DNA from: CAVQGZ01 sp964356295
GTDB lineage: Bacteria > Actinomycetota > Actinomycetes > Jiangellales > Jiangellaceae
Assembly (NCBI GenBank): GCA_964356295.1
Contig: CAYHHE010000059.1
Span: 1 to 18,449, forward strand
Direction: 5' to 3'
Length of the DNA: 18,449 bases
Every line of letters starts with the position of its first letter. Positions within the stretch are counted from its first letter, which is position 1. Position numbers and translations under genes: made by a program. Below, piece after piece: positions 15,297-18,449 of this stretch. Below the pieces are notes generated by a model that was not told where the DNA came from, made no database searches, and saw only the letters and a list, made by a program, of their open reading frames with translations.

Positions 15297-15623
15297 CTAG
15301 CCAGTCGGCGTGCCGCTCCCACCGGAGGGCGCCTGTGCGATCTTGCCCGCCATCTCGACGGCTTTCTGGGCGATGCGCAGGGCGTCCTCGGTGGTCTTTT
15401 GCACCGCCTCGGCCACCTCGTGAGCCTGCTGACTGATCTCCGAACCCTCGGCGTCCTCAGGATGGCTGCCGACTAGATGGGTCACCTTGCGTGCCAGCGC
15501 ACCGGCCAAGGCGGTGGCATCCTGGCCGACGCGTGCCAAGTCACGGGCGGTCAACTCGATCTGACTGGCCATCTCGCTGGCCTTCTGACCGATCTCGCTG
15601 CCTACAGGCTCTTCCTCACCCAC
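15297..15623 (-). CDS. Small alpha-helical repeat protein of unknown function
   Basis: A 108-residue, Ala/Glu/Lys/Gln-rich protein with no Cys, no signal peptide and no membrane segment, predicted to be almost all helix. It contains two related halves: GSEIGQKASEMASQIELTAR (from residue 8) and GSEISQQAHEVAEAVQKTTE (from about 60), each followed by a helix with Ala-Leu-rich and Ala-Lys-rich steps. This suggests an internal duplication of about 50 residues. It resembles coiled-coil, phasin-like or LEA-like helical proteins in composition only; I recognise no family. I chose the GTG at 15623 because GGAGG (complement of 15633-15637) is 9 bp upstream; the ATG at 15632 is too close to it. It stands alone. 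Confidence 0.6.
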   Translation of the reverse strand: MGEEEPVGSEIGQKASEMASQIELTARDLARVGQDATALAGALARKVTHLVGSHPEDAEGSEISQQAHEVAEAVQKTTEDALRIAQKAVEMAGKIAQAPSGGSGTPTG

Positions 15624-15639
15624 GGGTACCATCCTCCCG

Positions 15640-15922
15640 GCACTGACCCACGCTCAGCCAGCGCACAGTCTCGCCGCGTCCGGCCAGCGAGGGGCTCCCC
15701 TCTGTCCGAACGCGAACCAATGTCCCGGATCATGGCACACTCGATTCGGAAGGACATGCTCACTGCAGACGCCTCAGCTTCAGTGGAGGGTCATCCAACC
15801 CGATCGGATAGCCTTTGAACTCACCGAGCGCCTGATCAGTGAGCCGGGCTTCGAACCACTCGTCTCTCGCGGCCCGCGTCTTTCCGGCCGCCAGTCGCCC
15901 TACTCGCGGCCATGACAGCGCA
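15640..15922. other. Spacer with a possible minus-strand gene tail
   Basis: No known gene is recognised. On the minus strand, about 15900-15760, a frame reads ARDEWFEARLTDQALGEFKG then YPIGLDDPPLKLRRLQ before a stop. The composition is protein-like and may be the end of a lost gene, but I cannot name it. Confidence 0.25.
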
Positions 15923-15951
15923 TTGCCTTCCCCGGTTGTGTGGCGCATAAT
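15923..15951 (+). promoter_or_regulatory. Promoter for the toxin-antitoxin pair at 15965
   Basis: TTGCCT (15923-15928), 17 bp, CATAAT (15946-15951): good sigma-70-type hexamers at ideal spacing. The predicted transcription start, near 15958, is only about 7 bases before the toxin GTG at 15965, so the mRNA would have a very short leader. Such promoters are usually repressed by the RHH antitoxin. Confidence 0.55.
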
Positions 15952-15964
15952 CGTGGGGTGGAGG

Positions 15965-16195
15965 GTGCGGTTCAGCCAGTCCGCCCGTCGGCACCGGATC
16001 GGCAAAGCCCGCGCCCTTCATGTGATCGAGGGTGCGGACCCGTCACGGGTCAGCGATGAGGAGGCGCCGGACCGGCTGGTGTGGGTTGGCGTGGACGACC
16101 GGGGTCTGGAGTTGGAGGTCGTGGCGCTGGACCTGCCGGACTACCTGCTGGTGATCCATGTGATGCCGACACGGCTGAGGCGGAGGCGGCGATGA
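15965..16195 (+). CDS. BrnT-like type II toxin
   Basis: A 76-residue protein, MRFSQSARRHRIGKARALHV then IEGADPSRVSDE, with a conserved core DRLVWVGVDDRGLELEVVAL and the C-terminal block LLVIHVMPTRLRRRR. It shares its layout with the broken toxin at 5241 (SARRHG, LGFDSAG..LDVVAL, LIHAMK). The family fold is that of small BrnT/RelE-like RNases. It ends in an Arg-rich tail suited to RNA binding. I chose the GTG at 15965 because it begins at the conserved RFSxSARRH; GGAGG (15960-15964) abuts it, so an upstream GTG at 15953 is possible. The gene order is toxin first, and the stop overlaps the antitoxin ATG (ATGA). RNase activity is inferred from family only. Confidence 0.72.
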   Translation: MRFSQSARRHRIGKARALHVIEGADPSRVSDEEAPDRLVWVGVDDRGLELEVVALDLPDYLLVIHVMPTRLRRRRR

Positions 16196-16494
16196 GCACA
16201 CCGAAGAAGGGCGGGTATGTGATCGGCCCGGACGTCGACCTGGACCGCGATGTGGTGGTGGACCAGCACGGGCGGCGGATCACCGAGCAGCGGGCGCGGG
16301 ACCTGGCCGAGGACGCGGTCCGCACGGTCAGGGCGGGCCGGCCGTCGCTGACCTCCCCGGGTCAGCGGTCCCCGGAGGTCAAGGCCCGGGTGCCGGCGGA
16401 CCTGCGGCAGCGGCTGACCGAGGAGGCCCAGCGGCGCGGCACCACGACCTCCGAGCTCGTGCGGGAGGCGTTGGAGGAATACCTGGCCTCCTGA
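16192..16494 (+). CDS. Ribbon-helix-helix antitoxin
   Basis: A 100-residue partner of the toxin just upstream. The C-terminal 40 residues are an RHH domain: EVKARVPADLRQRLTEEAQR then RGTTTSELVREALEEYLAS, with strand (VKARVPADL), helix 1 and helix 2. The N-terminal 60 residues (GYVIGPDVDLDRDVVVDQHG, RRITEQRARDLAEDAVR) are strand then helix and probably bind the toxin. Thus the DNA-binding part is at the C-terminus, as in BrnA-type antitoxins. The ATG overlaps the toxin stop by 4 bp. Autorepression of the promoter at 15923 is expected but not shown. Confidence 0.85.
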   Translation: MSTPKKGGYVIGPDVDLDRDVVVDQHGRRITEQRARDLAEDAVRTVRAGRPSLTSPGQRSPEVKARVPADLRQRLTEEAQRRGTTTSELVREALEEYLAS

Positions 16495-16504
16495 CGCTGG
16501 CGGG

Positions 16505-16690
16505 CTACGTCCCGGAGGCCATGTACGCGGCGAGGATGTAGTTGGGGTGGCGGTCGAGGTTCTTGCGGGCCCGGTCCTAGCGCATGGTGGTGGTGCGCGG
16601 GTCGGCGTGGCGGGCGGCGATCTGCACGTCGCGCAGGTCCACCCCGGCGTCGAGCATGGTGGTGGCGGACGGCGGGGTTATGTGCCCTGC
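16505..16690 (-). pseudogene. C-terminal remnant of a tyrosine recombinase, stop at the catalytic tyrosine
   Basis: The minus strand reads TTMLDAGVDLRDVQIAARHA then DPRTTTMR, a stop (TAG at 16579-16577), then DRARKNLDRHPNYILAAYMA then SGT and TAG at 16507-16505. This is the conserved tail of phage-type integrases: (L.DAGV.LRDVQ..A.HADPRTT.RYDRAR.NLDRHP). The stop stands exactly where the nucleophilic Tyr (RYDRAR) belongs. The His of the ARHADP motif is present, but the HxLR block and everything upstream are missing. It marks a former integrated element beside the TA pair. Homology begins near 16690; nothing was recognised from there to 16865. Confidence 0.72.
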
Positions 16691-16865
16691 CGTCCGCCTA
16701 ATGTCGGAGCATGTGTGGTTGCATCCGCGGCAGCCGCGCCGCGGCCTGCACCGCGAGGTGGCGCAGCCGGACCTGGCCGCTAAGCCGCACCCGGCTCGCA
16801 GGTCGCCCGTCCAGGCGCTGGGCAAGCGCATCGCCGGCGGCTTCGACTGCCGCTCGGCCCGAGCC

Positions 16866-17714
16866 TCAGCCCCCGGCCAATCGGCGCAGGCTTCGCGCGT
16901 AGGCACCCGGGGTGGTGCCGACCGCGGTCGCGAAGTCGCGAGTGAGGTGCGCCTGGTCGGTGTAGCCGAGCTCCACGGCAAGCGCTGCGAGATCCGGCTC
17001 GGGCTGGGCCGCGAGCGCCCGGGCGAGTTCTTGCAGGCGAATCCACCGGGCCACCCACTTCGGCCCCTGACCCAGCGTTCGGCGCATGGCCCGCTGCACC
17101 GCGCGCTCCGAGACGCCGAGCTCGGCTGCCAGGCCTGGACCGGTGCGGGTCCGCACGCGCGCGGTGAGCGCGTCCAGCACGGCGTTGGCCAGCAGGAGCT
17201 CGTCGTCCAGCTGGACTGCGGCCAGCCACTGCCCGATCGCCGCGTCGGCCAGCCGCGCTCGCTCGTCCGGGCTGGCCCCGTCAGCCACCGCCTCGAGCAG
17301 GGCGATCGTGCCCGGGTCCTCGACCGGCAGAGTGGCATCGGCGCACCCCGTCAGCGTGGTTGCCCCGAGAAGCACCAGCCCCGCCGGGCGCAGCCGCAGC
17401 GCGAAGACGTCGCCGGTGCCCTGGATGTCGCGGCACCAGGCCCGGCGGTGTACCCCGGTGAGAACGAGCCCGGCTGGCACGTCGCCTGCCTCGATCGACA
17501 GGGTGACCGCGGGCAGCGTGAGGATTCGCTGGCCGATCACCTCACCGTCGGCCAGTGCCCACCTCGTATGCCAGTACCGGTCGACCACGGCCGCCACTGC
17601 GGGTGCCGGGTCCAACCACCTGGCGGCGAACCGGGTGAGGTTGGCGGGGTGGATCACCCCGGAGCGCTCGTCGGGGCGGATGTCGCTCACCCGCACATTG
17701 TCGGGAATCTGCAA
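16866..17714 (-). CDS. AraC-family transcriptional regulator
   Basis: Up to 282 residues: an N-terminal sensing domain (about 1-150, resembling the DUF6597 type) with RPDERSGVIHPANLTRFAAR and YWHTRWALADGE, then an AraC-type DNA-binding domain (about 190-275) with two helix-turn-helix units. The first is around GLAAELGVSERAVQRAMRRT, the second LAALAVELGYTDQAHLTRDF followed by TTPGAYARS, the family's usual end signature. The start is uncertain: TTG 17714 begins the longest form, while GTG at 17696 or 17690 may be real. The gene is divergent from the DUF1761 gene only about 35 bp away, so it probably controls that gene. The effector is unknown. Confidence 0.9.
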   Translation of the reverse strand: MQIPDNVRVSDIRPDERSGVIHPANLTRFAARWLDPAPAVAAVVDRYWHTRWALADGEVIGQRILTLPAVTLSIEAGDVPAGLVLTGVHRRAWCRDIQGTGDVFALRLRPAGLVLLGATTLTGCADATLPVEDPGTIALLEAVADGASPDERARLADAAIGQWLAAVQLDDELLLANAVLDALTARVRTRTGPGLAAELGVSERAVQRAMRRTLGQGPKWVARWIRLQELARALAAQPEPDLAALAVELGYTDQAHLTRDFATAVGTTPGAYARSLRRLAGG

Positions 17715-17749
17715 GACCGCGCCACCCGGCTCCGGTGAGGCTGCCCGGC

Positions 17750-18166
17750 ATGATCGATGCCTTCTCCTCGGTGCCCTGGGTGGGTGTGGCCGCTGCCACC
17801 CTGGCGTACTTCGTCCTCGGCGCCGCCTGGTTCACTCCGCTGTTCGGCAAGACCTGGGACCGTGCCGTCGGCGTGCAGCGGACCTCCGGCCAAGCCTTCG
17901 GTCCGCTGTATTACCTGATTCCGTTCTTCGGCTCGCTGGTACTGGCCCTGGCCATCGGTGTGCTGGTCGCCGCGCTCGGCCTGAGGTCGGTGGGCGATGC
18001 CGTGGTGCTCGGTCTGGTGGTCGGGATCGGCTTCTCCGCAGCTGTCTCCTTCACCAATGCCGTCATGCCGGTCATCCCGCGGCCGCTGCTGCTCGGTGCG
18101 GTGACCGGCGGCTACCACGTGATGGGCAGCGTGCTGGCCGCGGTGATCATCGTGCTCCTGGCCTGA
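17750..18166 (+). CDS. DUF1761 membrane protein
   Basis: A 138-residue protein with four membrane segments: VPWVGVAAATLAYFVLGAAW (about 8-27), LIPFFGSLVLALAIGVLVAA (about 57-76), VVLGLVVGIGFSAAVSFTNA (about 85-104) and MGSVLAAVIIVLLA at the end. The signature GAAWFTPLFGKTWDRAVG matches DUF1761 (usually WF.PLFGK.W). The function of the family is unknown. I chose the ATG at 17750, with GAGG at 17737-17740 nine bp upstream, over GTG 17735. It is divergent from the AraC regulator, a recurring pairing that suggests regulated expression. Intact. Confidence 0.85.
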   Translation: MIDAFSSVPWVGVAAATLAYFVLGAAWFTPLFGKTWDRAVGVQRTSGQAFGPLYYLIPFFGSLVLALAIGVLVAALGLRSVGDAVVLGLVVGIGFSAAVSFTNAVMPVIPRPLLLGAVTGGYHVMGSVLAAVIIVLLA

Positions 18167-18449
18167 AGCTGCGCGGTCGGGTGAGGGAGGTGCGGATGGG
18201 CCGCAGGCCTCTTCGCCCATCTTCGAGTACCGATCGGTGCGGCTGCCCACCCCATCCTGCGTCAGGACCACGTCCCAAACCGTGACGCCGGGGTAGCAGG
18301 CCCACAGCTTCATGCACATAGTCCCGGATGTCGAGATCCGCGTGGATCGACTCGGCCAGTTCGTCGGTTGAAGCAGCGGCACACGACTGAACGTGGTCGT
18401 CGTCGAGAACGGGCCGGCGTGGTGGGAGCACCTGCTCAGCGCCATCAGC
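18167..18449. other. Window-edge region, no gene assigned
   Basis: Two protein-like pieces on the minus strand lie in different frames: STDELAESIHADLDIRDYVH (about 18380-18320) and YPGVTVWDVVLTQDGVGSRT then DRYSKMGEEACG (about 18294-18199), suggesting one more frameshifted remnant. On the plus strand a GTG at 18393 opens VVVVENGPAWWEHLLSAIS to the window end, a possible gene start. I recognise none of these families. Confidence 0.25.

Noticed and set aside
15850..15866. TTCGAAC motif suggesting a tRNA T-loop
   Set aside because: The flanking five bases on each side do not pair and no acceptor or anticodon stem could be drawn around it.
17086..18285. A 399-codon plus-strand open frame
   Set aside because: It is antisense to the AraC regulator and then out of frame with the DUF1761 gene.

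Overview
The base composition is very G+C-rich, and GTG/TTG starts and ATGA-type gene overlaps are common. Both point to a high-GC actinobacterium. The gene set (TOTE-type primase, MGH1-type glycosidase, DUF1761 and LtrA families) would fit the Micrococcales, but that placement is inference, not proof. The window has one 100-N gap, so it comes from a draft or metagenomic assembly. No tRNA, rRNA or CRISPR array was seen.

Layout. 1-2103: a TetR-family regulator (minus) divergent from an LtrA-like membrane protein (plus), with an 8+8 bp inverted repeat between them. 2300-4015: two related intergenic palindromic repeats flank a wrecked MGH1-type glycosidase gene, an intact conserved hypothetical gene and the tail of a cation:proton antiporter. 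4112-6104: nagA (minus), then a broken toxin-antitoxin (TA) pair that contains the assembly gap, then a GNAT acetyltransferase tail. 6238-7433: a SHOCT-domain membrane protein overlapping a radical SAM gene. 7498-8637: a VapBC pair with a frameshifted vapB, overlapping a TOTE-type primase-helicase gene that has lost its middle. 9186-11994: a tight cysK-cysE-(YbdK/GCS2-type ligase) operon, the main intact metabolic block. 12160-13980: an ATPase remnant and a frameshifted FtsX-like permease. 14134-14743: a VapBC pair (minus) with a leaderless-looking promoter. 14957-16690: a broken lipoprotein, a small repeat-built helical protein, a second BrnT-like toxin + RHH antitoxin pair, and an integrase tail whose catalytic tyrosine codon appears to be a stop. 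16866-18166: an AraC-family regulator divergent from a DUF1761 membrane protein.

How it fits together. CysE supplies O-acetylserine, CysK makes cysteine, and the third gene may join cysteine or another amine to glutamate. The CysE C-terminal Ile suggests a CysE-CysK complex. NagA feeds amino-sugar phosphate to central metabolism. Around these sits a defence and mobile graveyard: four type II TA modules, a TOTE remnant and an integrase remnant, with at least nine pseudogenes. Two large genes (glycosidase and TOTE) keep both ends but lack the middle, and two TA genes carry pairs of frameshifts that cancel out.

The best candidates for something under-described are the SHOCT/radical SAM pair, the interleaved palindromic repeats and the paired frameshifts in TA genes.
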